NCBI RefSeq assembly: GCF_014764505.1
Contig: NZ_JACXWX010000018.1
Span: forward strand, 50,414-114,413
Direction of reading: 5' to 3'
DNA from: Phormidium tenue FACHB-886
GTDB taxonomy: Bacteria > Cyanobacteriota > Cyanobacteriia > Elainellales > Elainellaceae
Length of the DNA stretch: 64,000 nucleotides
In this document: piece by piece, positions 53,251 through 63,651 of the stretch
Layout of the letters: every line of letters starts with the position of its first letter
Numbering within the stretch: the first letter of the stretch is position 1
Position numbers and translations under genes: made by a program
The notes under the pieces: model-generated
Databases searched by the model: none
The model's input: only the letters and a program-made list of their open reading frames with translations
What the model was told of the DNA's origin: nothing

Positions 53251-54384
53251 ATGGATGTACTTTGGTTTTTCCCAACGCATGGCGATGGTCGCTATCTCGG
53301 TACGGCGATCGGCGGACGAGCCGTCACGCCGGACTATCTTAAGCAGTTGGCGGGGGCAATCGATACCTTAGGGTTTGCAGGCGCACTGCTGCCAACGGGA
53401 CGATCCTGCGAAGATGCTTGGATTACAGCGGCATCGCTGATCCATGTCACGAAGCGAATGAAATTTTTGGTGGCAATTCGTCCGGGGATTGCTTCACCGG
53501 GGATGTCAGCCAGAATGGCAGCTACTTTCGATCGCCTCTCGCAGGGTCGCTTGCTGGTGAACGTGGTGACGGGTGGCGATCCTACTGAGCTAGCTGGGGA
53601 TGGGCTGCACCTGAGCCATGATGCCCGCTATGACCTGACCGATGAATTCCTCTCGATCTGGCGGGAAGTGATGGCGGGTGAAGTCGTAGACTACGAAGGG
53701 GAACACCTGCACGTCAAAGGGAGCAAGCTGCTGTTTCCACCCGTGCAAAATCCATATCCACCGTTGTATTTTGGTGGCTCTTCGCCTGCTGCCAAACAAG
53801 TTGCTGCTAAGCATGTCGATCTTTATCTGACTTGGGGCGAGCCGCCTGCTCAGGTGGCAGAAAAAATCGCTGAGGTACGGCAGCTAGCAGCGGCACAGGG
53901 CAGAACCTTACGCTTTGGCATCCGGCTGCATGTGATCGTCCGTGAAACGGAAGCGGAAGCTTGGGAGGCTGCCGATCGCCTGATTCAACATCTCGATGAC
54001 GCGACGATCGCCGCTGCCCAAGCTGCTCTGTCTCGCTCTGATTCGGAAGGACAGCGACGGATGCAGGTTTTGCATCATGGCAGCCGAGAATCGCTGGAAA
54101 TTAGCCCTAACCTTTGGGCAGGCGTAGGCTTGGTGCGGGGTGGAGCGGGTACCGCTTTGGTTGGCGATCCGGATACAGTGGCAGCCCGCATGTTGGAATA
54201 TGCCGAGCTGGGAATTGATACCTTTATTCTGTCGGGCTATCCGCATTTGGAAGAAGCTTATCGCGTGGCGGAACTGCTGTTTCCAAAACTGCCGGTAGGC
54301 GTGAAGCTGCCTGCGCCTAGCCAGCAGCTGAGCCCTGTGGGTGAAGTGATCGCCAATGAAAAAATCCCAACCAGCGCTAGTTAA
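53251..54384 (+). CDS. ssuD: FMNH2-dependent alkanesulfonate monooxygenase SsuD
   Basis: About 377 residues from ATG 53251 ([18 protein letters not shown]); an in-frame TTG lies at 53239. It is a luciferase-like TIM-barrel enzyme. Features include [40 protein letters not shown] and the C-terminal LPVGVKLP. It cleaves alkanesulfonates to sulfite and aldehyde using FMNH2 from a reductase, which is not in this window. It leads ssuD-ssuC-ssuB-ssuA, with spacing of about 77 bp to ssuC. Confidence 0.94.
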   Translation: MDVLWFFPTHGDGRYLGTAIGGRAVTPDYLKQLAGAIDTLGFAGALLPTGRSCEDAWITAASLIHVTKRMKFLVAIRPGIASPGMSARMAATFDRLSQGRLLVNVVTGGDPTELAGDGLHLSHDARYDLTDEFLSIWREVMAGEVVDYEGEHLHVKGSKLLFPPVQNPYPPLYFGGSSPAAKQVAAKHVDLYLTWGEPPAQVAEKIAEVRQLAAAQGRTLRFGIRLHVIVRETEAEAWEAADRLIQHLDDATIAAAQAALSRSDSEGQRRMQVLHHGSRESLEISPNLWAGVGLVRGGAGTALVGDPDTVAARMLEYAELGIDTFILSGYPHLEEAYRVAELLFPKLPVGVKLPAPSQQLSPVGEVIANEKIPTSAS

Positions 54385-54461
54385 TCAGGCTATCTGCCAT
54401 GCTTGCCACACCTGAATTCTTGGCGATCGCCAGCAGTCTTCCTAGAATGGACAATTAATTT

Positions 54462-55265
54462 ATGCAAGTTGCTCAATCAAGAACTTCAGCTTTTTCCTGG
54501 CGATCGCTGCCGTTGCAGCAGCTTGCGCCTTGGCTCGTGCCCGTTGGCTTAATTATTCTATGGCAAGTGTTGGCGCAGATAGGGGTGATCAGCACCCGCA
54601 TTCTGCCTGCCCCGACACAGGTTGTGCAAGCTGCGATCGATCTAACCCTCAGCGGAGAACTGATTCGCAATGTGGGCGTGAGCCTGTATCGTGCTCTGAT
54701 TGGATTCTTAATCGGTGGCAGTATTGGTCTAGCGTTAGGATTGCTAAATGGAATTTCACCAGTTGCTGAACGCTATCTCGATAGCTCAGTTCAGATGATT
54801 CGTAATATTCCTCACTTAGCGCTGATTCCGCTTGTTATTCTGTGGTTTGGTATTGGTGACTCGGCGCGCATCTTTTTAGTGGCGCTTGGGGTATTTTTTC
54901 CGATCTATATCAACACTTTTCACGGTATTCGCTCGCTTGATCCAAACCTGCTAGAGATGGGGAAAGTTTATGGGCTGCGAAAGCGTGAGCTGTTCTGGCA
55001 AATCATTATGCCCGGGGCGCTCTCTAGCATGCTGGTGGGCTTGCGCTATGCGCTGGGAACCATGTGGCTGACGCTAATTGTGGCAGAAACGATCGCCGCT
55101 AATTCTGGCATTGGCTATATGGCAATGAACGCCAGAGAATTCATGCAGACTGATGTGGTGGTCTTGAGTATCCTTTTGTATGCTCTGCTAGGTAAGCTGG
55201 CAGACTCGATCGTACGCGTTTTAGAGCGCTGGTGGCTGCCTTGGCACCCCAGCCAGCTTGCTTAA
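54462..55265 (+). CDS. ssuC: Sulfonate ABC transporter permease SsuC
   Basis: A 267-residue inner-membrane permease with about six helices. The family hallmark is the EAA-loop equivalent MGKVYGLRKRELFWQIIMP and the segment LRYALGTMWLTLIVAETIAA. It forms the channel for sulfonate uptake with SsuB and SsuA. The order ssuDCBA is shared with many bacteria, although ssuA here is last. Confidence 0.93.
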   Translation: MQVAQSRTSAFSWRSLPLQQLAPWLVPVGLIILWQVLAQIGVISTRILPAPTQVVQAAIDLTLSGELIRNVGVSLYRALIGFLIGGSIGLALGLLNGISPVAERYLDSSVQMIRNIPHLALIPLVILWFGIGDSARIFLVALGVFFPIYINTFHGIRSLDPNLLEMGKVYGLRKRELFWQIIMPGALSSMLVGLRYALGTMWLTLIVAETIAANSGIGYMAMNAREFMQTDVVVLSILLYALLGKLADSIVRVLERWWLPWHPSQLA

Positions 55266-55367
55266 ATCTTTTGGTAATCCTCTAGCCCTGCTGTTGTTTG
55301 GGAAGGTGTGTAAGTGTGCCTCTAAACAGCAGCAGATGTAAAACAGTGAACTTTAGGAGAACTTTCG

Positions 55368-56168
55368 ATGAGTACAGCAGTTGTACCTGGTTCTTATGGC
55401 TCCGAGCTTAATATTCGTGATTTAGACAAATCGTTTGGACAGTTTCAAGTTTTACGAGACGTTAACCTGGATATCAAACCGGGTGAGTTTGTTGCAGTTG
55501 TTGGAAAGAGCGGCTGCGGTAAAAGCACGCTGCTGCGGCTGCTTTCTGGGCTAGAAGCGCCAACGCAGGGGCAGGTCAATATCGATGGGCAACTGCTGCA
55601 AGGGCTGAGCCGAGATGCCAGAGTCATGTTTCAGGATTCGCGGCTGCTGCCTTGGCGGAAAGTCCTTGATAATGTGATCCTGGGTCTACGCGGTCAAGCG
55701 CAACAGCGGGGGCAGTGGGCGCTGCAGCAGGTGGGATTGAGCGATCGCGCTCAGCACTGGATCACTCAACTCTCCGGCGGGCAAAAGCAGCGGGTGGCAC
55801 TTGCGCGGGCATTGGCTAGCCAGCCGCGTCTGCTGCTGCTCGATGAGCCGTTGGGGGCGCTGGATGCCTTAACGCGAATTGAGATGCAGCATTTAATTGA
55901 ATCGCTTTGGCAAGAGCAACGGTTTACGGCATTGCTGGTCACCCATGATGTGGAAGAAGCCGTATACTTAGCCGATCGGGTCATTGTGATTGAATCAGGA
56001 AATATCACGCTCGATCTGCCAATTACACTACCGCGCCCGCGAGATGCAGCAAGTATACAATTTGCTGAACTCAAGCTGCAAATTCTCGATCGAATTCTCG
56101 GTCATGCTCATCGGCAGGCAGAACCGGCGACAGATACCTATTCAGCGGCTCATTCATTTGCCAATTGA
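55368..56168 (+). CDS. ssuB: Sulfonate ABC transporter ATP-binding protein SsuB
   Basis: A 266-residue ATPase: Walker [11 protein letters not shown]-loop [15 protein letters not shown] (typical of the Ssu/Tau family), signature [15 protein letters not shown], Walker [14 protein letters not shown]-loop [14 protein letters not shown] about 9 bases before ATG 55368 supports the start. It sits 102 bp after ssuC. Confidence 0.94.
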   Translation: MSTAVVPGSYGSELNIRDLDKSFGQFQVLRDVNLDIKPGEFVAVVGKSGCGKSTLLRLLSGLEAPTQGQVNIDGQLLQGLSRDARVMFQDSRLLPWRKVLDNVILGLRGQAQQRGQWALQQVGLSDRAQHWITQLSGGQKQRVALARALASQPRLLLLDEPLGALDALTRIEMQHLIESLWQEQRFTALLVTHDVEEAVYLADRVIVIESGNITLDLPITLPRPRDAASIQFAELKLQILDRILGHAHRQAEPATDTYSAAHSFAN

Positions 56169-56237
56169 AGTTCTTGCTTTGCAGGCGAAACTTTCTACTT
56201 TTGGAACTAAGCCATACTCTTAGAAGTTTTAACTCCT

Positions 56238-57263
56238 ATGAAATTTAAACGCAGAACTGTTTTAACTGGGCTAGTTGGCTTCAGCATTCCTCTAATTGCC
56301 TCAAGCTGTGCTAGCGGTTCCTCCGACACAACTGCTTCACAAGCTTCCCCCAGTGCTTCTTCGGAAGCTAGTTCTTCTACAGCCGGTGGAGCGGTTCGTA
56401 TTGGCTACCAGAAAGCGACTGAACTCGATCTGTTACGCACTAGGGGTGAGCTAGACAAGAAGCTGAAGGAGCAGGGTGCAACCGTGGAATGGTCGCTGTT
56501 CCCAGCGGGTCCGCCAATGCTGGAAGCGATGAATGCTGGCAAAATCGATTTTGGCGGGGTGGGCGATGCACCGCCCATCTTCTCTCAGGCTGCCGGAGGA
56601 CAGTTTTACTACGTCAGCACTACGCCGTTGTCCCCGGAGACGCAAGACATTGTAGTTCCCAAAGATTCACCGATTCAGACACCTGCTGACCTCAAAGGGA
56701 AGAAAGTAGCACTGCAGAAGGGTTCTAGCGCTCACTACTTGCTGTTAAAAACTTTGGAAGAGGCAAATATCCCTGCAGATCAAGTTGAGGTGATTCCTCT
56801 GTCTCCTGCCGATGCACGGGCTGCGTTTGAGCAAGGCAATGTGGATGCTTGGTCGATTTGGGATCCATTCTTGGCGGTCGCTCAGAAGAATGGAAATATT
56901 CGAGGGTTAAACGTGGGACGCGAACGCCGGGTTTACTTTCTGGCTTCACAGCAGTTTACCAAAAATCAGCCCGTTCTGCTCAAGGCAGTGCTGGAAGGGG
57001 CAAAAGAGAACGGAGATTGGGTCTCTAACAATATTCAAGAAGTGGCTCAACGGTTTTCTAAAGATATCAAAGTTGATCAGGATGTGCTGGAGGAAGTTTA
57101 CAGGCGACGCAGCTGGAAAGTGGAGCCGATCGATGCTGAGATTCAAACGGCTCAACAAGAAGTTGCCGACATTTTCTACAAGAGCAAGATTATTCCTAAA
57201 TCACTTCAGGTTAGAGAAGCCTTTTTACCGGCTGAGGACTACTCCAAAGTATTTCCCAGCTAA
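56238..57263 (+). CDS. ssuA: Sulfonate ABC transporter substrate-binding protein SsuA
   Basis: A 341-residue binding protein. The N-terminus KFKRRTVLTGLVGFSIPL carries a twin-Arg and ends at a lipobox-like IASSC, suggesting a Tat-exported or lipid-anchored protein. A Ser-rich linker follows, then the aliphatic-sulfonate-binding fold (VRIGYQKATELDLLRT, FGGVGDAPPIFSQAAG, KKVALQKGSSAHYLL). It captures alkanesulfonates for SsuBC. It is 69 bp after ssuB, and a NIL-domain gene follows closely. Confidence 0.93.
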   Translation: MKFKRRTVLTGLVGFSIPLIASSCASGSSDTTASQASPSASSEASSSTAGGAVRIGYQKATELDLLRTRGELDKKLKEQGATVEWSLFPAGPPMLEAMNAGKIDFGGVGDAPPIFSQAAGGQFYYVSTTPLSPETQDIVVPKDSPIQTPADLKGKKVALQKGSSAHYLLLKTLEEANIPADQVEVIPLSPADARAAFEQGNVDAWSIWDPFLAVAQKNGNIRGLNVGRERRVYFLASQQFTKNQPVLLKAVLEGAKENGDWVSNNIQEVAQRFSKDIKVDQDVLEEVYRRRSWKVEPIDAEIQTAQQEVADIFYKSKIIPKSLQVREAFLPAEDYSKVFPS

Positions 57264-57329
57264 CGTCTAACGGTTTTCTATCAACGAGAGTAACTCACGA
57301 TTTCTGCTGCATATTCTCTATTCTCTGAA

Positions 57330-57620
57330 ATGCCATCATTTCATCCTTCCCGTTTCGTTTCATCCAGTCCCAGTAGCGCCCGTATTCGGATGCGGTTGTA
57401 TATTCCTCAACAGCAGCTGCACGAGGCGATCGTCCCTCATCTAAGTCTACAGGGGCTGACAGTAAACGTTGTAGGGATATCAGAACGCTTACAGGAACAG
57501 GTTGATCTGGAGATGTGGGGAACGATCGCCCAGATTCATAGTGCCTTAAGCTATCTGGAGTCGCTCAACCTGACGATCAAGGGTAAGCCAAACCCAGATG
57601 GCGATGGCTGGCACTACTAG
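57330..57620 (+). CDS. NIL-domain small protein
   Basis: A 96-residue protein with a ferredoxin-like NIL fold: ARIRMRLYIPQQQLHEAIVP, LSLQGLTVNVVGISERLQEQ, EMWGTIAQIHSALSYLESLN. NIL domains occur at the C-terminus of MetN methionine transporters and in stand-alone form beside sulfur genes in cyanobacteria. The N-terminus is Ser-rich. It is the last gene of the ssu group, 66 bp after ssuA. Possibly it binds a sulfur-containing ligand and modulates uptake; this is inference. Confidence 0.75.
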   Translation: MPSFHPSRFVSSSPSSARIRMRLYIPQQQLHEAIVPHLSLQGLTVNVVGISERLQEQVDLEMWGTIAQIHSALSYLESLNLTIKGKPNPDGDGWHY

Positions 57621-57729
57621 AAGCCATAGATCACTAACCTGTAGTCCAAAAGTAAGGATACCGAGCATCACCAGTGCGGCTATGCTCGGAGGGAAATGAA
57701 GACCTTAGAGAAGAGTATGGGAAGAGGAA

Positions 57730-58581
57730 CTACATCGCCAAACGGGGATATAGTCGCGCACAAATCAATGTCAACAAAGCTGTTGTACCGAGAAGAACGG
57801 CAGCGTTTAACCCAAATCCATAGGAGCTTGTACCGCCGATCAGCATCAAGCCGCGTAGCGCATCAACCTGATACGTCAGCGGATTCAAATGAGATAATAC
57901 CTGCAGCCATTGAGGCATGAGAGTGATCGGGTAGATGGCATTGCTGGCAAAGAATAGTGGCATTGTCATTAACTGCCCAATGCCCATTAAGCGTTCCCGC
58001 GTCCTGACCAAGCAGGCAACCATCAGTGAAAATAGTGAGAAACAGGCTGCCCCCAGCAGCACTATCAGCAAAACGCCTAACAGCGCTAGCGGATTCCAGT
58101 TAATCTGCACTCCCAGCAGCCAAGTCAGCACATAGACGATCGCCACCTGCACTAAACTGCGTATCCCTGCCGACAGCGCTTTGCCCAGCACCAGCGAGAT
58201 GCGCGGCGTTGGGCTAGCTAAAAATTTGTGAACAATGCCCAGATCCCGCTCCCAGATAATTGTCATGGCACTAAAAATTGCCACAAATAAGACGCTCTGC
58301 GCCAGAATGCCGGGAGCCAAAAAATCCAGATAGCGAAGATTGCCCGTAGGAATTGCCCGAATCCGCGTAAAAACTTGCCCAAAGATCAGCAGCCACAGCG
58401 CTGGCTGAACGCCTCGCAGCAGTAGGTCAGTTGGATCATGGCGCAGCTTACGGACTTCTAATTCGGCGATCACCAGCGTTTTGTCGACCAGACGAACAAT
58501 CGTCCCAAGTAATCCAAGGGAATGAGAGCGATTATTCCTAACCCAATCGTTGTGCTGTACGGCGGACTCTTGAAGTGTCAC
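57730..58581 (-). CDS. ABC-2 type transporter permease (DrrB-like)
   Basis: A 283-residue permease with six predicted helices and the ABC-2 pattern: RGVQPALWLLIFGQVFTRIR, YLDFLAPGILAQSVLFVAIF, LASPTPRISLVLGKALSAG and LNPLTYQVDALRGLM. It pairs with the ATPase gene, whose 3' end overlaps its start by 44 bp. The pair resembles daunorubicin-resistance exporters. The substrate is unknown. Confidence 0.9.
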   Translation of the reverse strand: MTLQESAVQHNDWVRNNRSHSLGLLGTIVRLVDKTLVIAELEVRKLRHDPTDLLLRGVQPALWLLIFGQVFTRIRAIPTGNLRYLDFLAPGILAQSVLFVAIFSAMTIIWERDLGIVHKFLASPTPRISLVLGKALSAGIRSLVQVAIVYVLTWLLGVQINWNPLALLGVLLIVLLGAACFSLFSLMVACLVRTRERLMGIGQLMTMPLFFASNAIYPITLMPQWLQVLSHLNPLTYQVDALRGLMLIGGTSSYGFGLNAAVLLGTTALLTLICARLYPRLAM

Positions 58582-59362
58582 GATAGTTTCCTCCTGTTTC
58601 TAGTAAGTCGCCTGTGTGGTGAATAAATACATCGTCTAGCGTGGCGTTGGGTTTGTTGAGGGAGGCTTTCAAGTCATCCGGTGTACCCATGACGATCACC
58701 TGACCGTGATGCATAATTGCCACCCGATGGCATAGGTTGTCTGCTTCTTCCATGAAGTGGGTTGTCAAAAACACAGTGGTTCCGTAGCTTTGCCGCAGCT
58801 GCTGTACGAGCTCCCATACGGCAATTCGCGCTACCGGATCGAGCCCCACTGTGGGTTCATCCAGAAACAGCACGGGTGGCTTGTGCAGAATCGACTGGGC
58901 AATTTCTAAGCGGCGAATCATGCCGCCAGAGTAGGTGCGGACTAAGCGATCGCTTGCCTCTTGCAAACCCATGAATTCCAGCGCTTCCCGGATTAGGGCT
59001 GTCCGCGATCGCTGGGGAATGTCATACAGCTTGGCAAAAATCAGTAGGTTTTCATAGCCTGTTAAGGTGCTGTCTGCTGAGAGGGCTTGCGGCACATAGC
59101 CAAACATTCGCCGCACCTGCCCCGCCTGCCGCACCACATCAAATCCAGCAATACTGGCGCTGCCCGCACTAGGCGGTAGCAGTGTCGTTAACATTTTGAT
59201 CGCCGTACTTTTCCCCGCCCCGTTGGGACCCAGCAGCCCAAACACCTCACCTGCCTTCACTGAAAGACTGAGGCGATCAACTGCCGCAACTTTGCCAAAT
59301 CTTCGGGTCAGCGCTTTTGTCTCCAACATAAAAGGGCGATCGTCTTCCCTTAATTTGTTCAT
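58538..59362 (-). CDS. ABC transporter ATP-binding protein (DrrA-like)
   Basis: A 274-residue ATPase with Walker A GPNGAGKSTAIKML, signature YSGGMIRRLEIAQSI, Walker B VLFLDEPTVGLDP and H-loop TTHFMEEAD, followed by GTPDDLKASLNKPNATLDDVFI typical of drug-export DrrA. It overlaps the permease gene, so translation is coupled. It is divergent from a MarR regulator whose palindromic site lies between, suggesting MarR-controlled efflux. Confidence 0.92.
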   Translation of the reverse strand: MNKLREDDRPFMLETKALTRRFGKVAAVDRLSLSVKAGEVFGLLGPNGAGKSTAIKMLTTLLPPSAGSASIAGFDVVRQAGQVRRMFGYVPQALSADSTLTGYENLLIFAKLYDIPQRSRTALIREALEFMGLQEASDRLVRTYSGGMIRRLEIAQSILHKPPVLFLDEPTVGLDPVARIAVWELVQQLRQSYGTTVFLTTHFMEEADNLCHRVAIMHHGQVIVMGTPDDLKASLNKPNATLDDVFIHHTGDLLETGGNYRDTSRVRRTAQRLG

Positions 59363-59943
59363 TTTTATCTCCTAAACGAGTCTTCTAGTTCTACCAAGCA
59401 GTTAATCTTTTGTGTCTCTCAAGTGAACGAAGCTATCTTAATTCTGTTTATTATGCTTCTAATTTTTGGTAACTTGGCTGCGTTTTAGGAGCAGCATAGC
59501 CAGACAGATAGGCAATCTCAGAAGTCGCAGTTGGTTGTTTAACCAGTGAAATCATAGCGAGCCGAATAGTTTCGCGGGCTTAGCGGAATGAAGGCTGGCC
59601 ATAGTCGCTGCGAAGTCGAGACGAACTGATTAGCGAATAAACTTTCAGCTGCAGTCTCTTCAAGCTATTTGTATCGAGATATTGGCTGTATATCAGCAGA
59701 ATATCTTGTTTTTAGTTAGACTGACTAATAGTTAGTATAGCTAACTATTAGAGATACGCAACCTTTTGCAAAGCGCAAATTCTACTGTGTCAACTTTGCC
59801 ATCAGCCTGCTATGGTATTCCGTTTTGGTGGAGTCGGTGCGCTAGAAAACTTTGCACAGCGCTGCTTCTAAAAAATAACTGCTTTCTTCTAGCTCAAGCA
59901 GTGCTATGACAGACTAAGTAACACCTTATAGCAATTAAATCTT
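59363..59943. promoter_or_regulatory. Divergent exporter/marR region with a perfect palindrome
   Basis: CTAATAGTTAG (59725-59735), TATAG, CTAACTATTAG (59741-59751) is a perfect 11-bp-arm inverted repeat, flanked at the left by TTAGTTAGACTGACTAA, a further imperfect repeat. It suits a MarR-dimer operator. The rest of the 581-bp gap shows no gene. Confidence 0.7.
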
Positions 59944-60492
59944 ATGACTTTAAAGCCTCTCTCCAAACAAAGTGCTAAAAAAACTCAGCTAAGTTCTGAG
60001 AAACACCCACTAAGTTCTGAGCAAGCTTATCGCAGCACGCTAGCCGAGCACTGCGCAGCTAGCCTGATGGAAACCGTTCATCCAATTATGCAATTCATCC
60101 GCACAGAAATGCGGGGCCAGCGCGATCCGGCTCTTTCAGTACCGCAATTTCGGATGCTGGCGTTTTTGAACCGCCACGCTGGTGCATCGCTGTCAGAGGC
60201 GGCAGAGCATCTGGGAGTCACGCGAGCGACTGCCTCTACCATGACCGATCGTCTGGTGCAGCAGGGGTTAGTTGACCGCTCCGAGCATCCGCAGGAACGC
60301 CGCTATGTTGTGCTAAAGCTGACTTCGTCGGGCAACGATCGTCTTCAACAGATGCGGGCAGCAACCCGTCTTAAAATTACTGCCTTGCTAGAAGGGCTAA
60401 CTGCCGAAGAATTGACAACTATTACGGCAGGATTAACCGCTTTGAATCAGGTGTTTCCAATCGTTGATTCTGTAAAATCTGACGCTGATTAG
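59944..60492 (+). CDS. MarR-family transcriptional regulator
   Basis: A 182-residue winged-helix regulator with the HTH LSEAAEHLGVTRATASTMTD and wing RLVQQGLVDRSEHPQERRYV. An N-terminal extension rich in Lys/Ser precedes the domain (about 1-30). MarR proteins repress efflux genes until bound by a ligand. A strong palindrome lies 193 bp upstream, and the DrrAB-type exporter is divergent, so regulation of that exporter is inferred. Confidence 0.9.
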   Translation: MTLKPLSKQSAKKTQLSSEKHPLSSEQAYRSTLAEHCAASLMETVHPIMQFIRTEMRGQRDPALSVPQFRMLAFLNRHAGASLSEAAEHLGVTRATASTMTDRLVQQGLVDRSEHPQERRYVVLKLTSSGNDRLQQMRAATRLKITALLEGLTAEELTTITAGLTALNQVFPIVDSVKSDAD

Positions 60493-60897
60493 TGTAGCGT
60501 TCTAGCTCTTGGTGAAGCTTGATTATTTTGCTAGCTCAGATCGTCAGGTTTTCTCAATCAGGCTGATAGTCTTGCCCGAGCTGAGACGAGCAATCTTTCC
60601 GCTTGGGGTAGATTAACGGTTTTATCTTTTGGCAGAAAATTACTAAGTAGCTGCTAAACTAGGTAAATTTCCTGAGATCTGCTTCTGTCTTCACATTAAG
60701 CCGACTTCAACTGCACAACTGCTCCAGTCCAAGTTACTCAGGGAATTTGGGAGCTTAACTGTTTGATTCAGGAATATTTACACTCCGCAAATCTTTCTTG
60801 CGATGGTGTTGAGGCAGCAAACATAGGTAGAGTTTTTGAAGGAGGCAACCAAACGATCGCCACTTTGGCAATCAGTCACACTCAAAATTTAACTGAT
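60493..60897. other. Gap before the hybrid kinase
   Basis: About 405 bp. The in-frame codons from 60763 encode a non-homologous-looking extension and are treated as leader here. No other gene, RNA or strong hairpin was seen. Confidence 0.45.
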
Positions 60898-63651
60898 ATG
60901 GCTAAGCTTAATCAGCACAGGGGATATGTCATAGCAATTGGCGCAGTTCTAGTCGCCCTGCTGCTGATGTTGCTGCTTGATCCATACCTGAACTTTTCTC
61001 AAGCGTCTTTTCTGCTTTTTTTTGGGGCTGTAATAGTTGCTGCCTTCTACGGTGGACGGGGGCCAGCAGTGCTGGCTACCTTATTAGCAGCTCTGTTTGC
61101 CAGGTACTTCTTTTTAACGCCTCAGTACAGTTTGGCTCTAACCTTGCCGGCCGGGTTGCGTCTGTTGTTGTTTGTCACTCAAGGGCTGCTGATTAGCGTT
61201 TTTGTTGGATCTTCGCGGCTTGCCCAACTGCAAACGAAGCGTAGTTTGGAGCGACTTCAGGCAACTGAGGCAGAAGTGACAGTCCTAAACCAACAGCTAC
61301 AGCAGCGCGTTGATGAACTGCAGACGCTGTTTCAAGTCATTCCCGTGGGAATTGCGATCGCTGAAGATCCAAAGTGTCAGGTGATTCGCGCCAACTCTTT
61401 TTTTCAAAAAATCTTTAACATCACTGCTGATGCCAACCTCTCGGTCACCGGCGCAAAAAACGCACCTATCCCGGTTAAACGGCTGCAGAATGGCAAAGAA
61501 ATTCCAATTGACGAATTACCGATGCAGGTCGCGGCGAAAGGAACAGAAGTACGAAACGCCGAAATTCAAATTGTGCGTCCTGATGGAGCTACCTTTGATC
61601 TACTGGGTAGCGCAGTGCCCCTGCAGAATCAAGAGGGAGACATTCGAGGTAGCGTTGCTGTCTTCATGGACATTAGCGATCGTAAAAGAGCTGAAGCAGA
61701 GCTACGCTTGATCACCGATACAGTTCCGGCTTTGATTGCTTATGTAGACCGCGATTGCCGTTATCGCTTTGTGAATCAAACTTTTACCAGTTGGTTTGGT
61801 CAGCCTGTTGAACAAATAATTGGACAAACGGTAGAAGCGTTTGTGGGTGAATCAAACTATCAGTACATGCGCCAGGATATTGAAACTGCCTTAGCCGGGC
61901 ATTCTGTAACTAATGAGCTATGGGTTCCGTTTCACCAGGGTGGCTCTCGCTATATCCTCAGGCAATATGTTCCTGATATCAGCGCTCAAGGAGAAGTCAA
62001 AGGGCTTTATGCATTCATTACCGATATTACCGATCTAAAGCTAGCAGAAACGGCCTTGCGTCGTAGTGAAGAACGCTTTCGGGTCGCTCAAGAAATTTCC
62101 TTGGATGCATTCATCATTTTGCAGACCGTGCGAGATATTACCGGCACGATTCTTGATTTCGAGTGGATTTACGCCAACCCTAAAGCAACAGCGCTGCTGA
62201 GCCGTTCTATGGAGGCGTTGATCGGACAGCGATTGCTGGAGGTCTTGCCTGACGATAAAACGGGCAGAGAGCTATTTGAGTCTTGTGTGGATGTGGTTGA
62301 AACAGGAAACCCTAGCGACACCGAACGCCTCTATAGCAGTGAAGGCGGCAGCCGTTGGTTCCGCAGCATGGTCGTGAAGCTAAATGACGGTGTTGCTATT
62401 TCATTTAGCGATATCACAAGCCGCAAACAGGCAGAACAAGAACGTGAACAGCTGCTAGAACGTGAGCGAGCTGCCCGCGAACAAGCGGAAACTGCTAACC
62501 AGATTAAAGATGATTTCTTGGCAGTGCTCTCTCATGAGCTGCGATCGCCCCTCAACCCAATTTTGGGCTGGGCAAAGATACTGCAGTCACAGAAGCTAAA
62601 TGATTCAACAATGCAGCTGGGTCTAGAAGTGATTGAGCGAAATGCCAAGCTGCAAACCCAGCTCATTGATGATTTGCTGGATATCTCTCGTATTTTACGC
62701 GGCAAACTGAACCTCAATGTTGCTGTGGTTGATTTGGTGGAGACGATTGAGGCAGCATTGGAAACCGTTCGGCTAGCCGCAGAAGCAAAGTCTATTCAAA
62801 TCGAAACTCGGTTAGATCCAGAAGTTGGCGGTGTTCTAGGCGATGCAGCTCGACTTCAGCAGGTTCTCTGGAATCTCCTCTCAAACGCGATCAAGTTTAG
62901 CTCTGCGAATGGACGGGTTGAAGTCACGCTGACCTACTCAGGCGATTCAAGCAGCGCTGTTCAAATCCAAGTGAGCGACAGCGGTAAAGGTATCCACCCG
63001 GATTTTCTACCTCACATTTTTGATACCTTTCGGCAAGCAGACAGCAGTATCACTCGCAAGTTTGGTGGCTTGGGGCTGGGGCTGGCCATTGTCCGACGGC
63101 TTGTAGAGCTTCATGGAGGCACGGTTTGGGCAGAAAGCCCTGGGGAAGGCAAAGGGACTACCGTTACGGTACGGCTGCCATTGCTGGTAGCAGCCAAACG
63201 TCCAACAGATCATCCTGCTGCCCTGGATTCTGCCCAATTTGCTGGGTCAGACAACTTTTCGCAGGTTTTGCAGGGGTTGAAAATTCTTGCGGTCGATGAT
63301 GAGGCAGATATGCGAAACTATCTAGCCTTTGTTTTGGAGCTGGCAGGAGCTAGGGTTACATTGGCAGCTTCTGCTAAAGAGGCGATCGCAGCCTTTTCTG
63401 AAGCCAAGCCGGATTTACTAATTAGCGATATCGGCATGCCAGAGGTGGATGGGTACACCTTGCTGCAACAGCTTCGCTCAACTCTGCCCCACAGCGAACA
63501 AATTCCGGCGATCGCTTTAACTGCCTATGTTGGTGAGCTAAATCAGCAGCAGGCGCTCGCAGCCGGATTTCAACAGCATGTCGGTAAACCCATTGAGCCC
63601 CATAACCTGATTGAGGCGATCGCAAAGCTGATGGGCAGAAACACTGTCTAA
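60898..63651 (+). CDS. Hybrid sensor histidine kinase (membrane sensor, PAS domains, REC)
   Basis: About 917 residues from ATG 60898 (MAKLNQHRGYVIAIG); an upstream in-frame start at 60763 would add 45 residues. Four N-terminal transmembrane helices with GGRGPAVLATLLAALFARYF form a DUF4118-like sensor. A coiled-coil linker leads to three PAS domains (about 140-275, 275-400 and 400-540). The kinase core has H-box LAVLSHELRSPLNPILGWAK (His about 545), N-box LWNLLSNAIKFS, G-boxes SDSGKGI and GGLGLGLAI. A C-terminal receiver has DDE and phosphoacceptor D in ISDIGMPEVDG, then K in VGKPIEP. It feeds a phosphorelay; partner unknown. Confidence 0.9.
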   Translation: MAKLNQHRGYVIAIGAVLVALLLMLLLDPYLNFSQASFLLFFGAVIVAAFYGGRGPAVLATLLAALFARYFFLTPQYSLALTLPAGLRLLLFVTQGLLISVFVGSSRLAQLQTKRSLERLQATEAEVTVLNQQLQQRVDELQTLFQVIPVGIAIAEDPKCQVIRANSFFQKIFNITADANLSVTGAKNAPIPVKRLQNGKEIPIDELPMQVAAKGTEVRNAEIQIVRPDGATFDLLGSAVPLQNQEGDIRGSVAVFMDISDRKRAEAELRLITDTVPALIAYVDRDCRYRFVNQTFTSWFGQPVEQIIGQTVEAFVGESNYQYMRQDIETALAGHSVTNELWVPFHQGGSRYILRQYVPDISAQGEVKGLYAFITDITDLKLAETALRRSEERFRVAQEISLDAFIILQTVRDITGTILDFEWIYANPKATALLSRSMEALIGQRLLEVLPDDKTGRELFESCVDVVETGNPSDTERLYSSEGGSRWFRSMVVKLNDGVAISFSDITSRKQAEQEREQLLERERAAREQAETANQIKDDFLAVLSHELRSPLNPILGWAKILQSQKLNDSTMQLGLEVIERNAKLQTQLIDDLLDISRILRGKLNLNVAVVDLVETIEAALETVRLAAEAKSIQIETRLDPEVGGVLGDAARLQQVLWNLLSNAIKFSSANGRVEVTLTYSGDSSSAVQIQVSDSGKGIHPDFLPHIFDTFRQADSSITRKFGGLGLGLAIVRRLVELHGGTVWAESPGEGKGTTVTVRLPLLVAAKRPTDHPAALDSAQFAGSDNFSQVLQGLKILAVDDEADMRNYLAFVLELAGARVTLAASAKEAIAAFSEAKPDLLISDIGMPEVDGYTLLQQLRSTLPHSEQIPAIALTAYVGELNQQQALAAGFQQHVGKPIEPHNLIEAIAKLMGRNTV

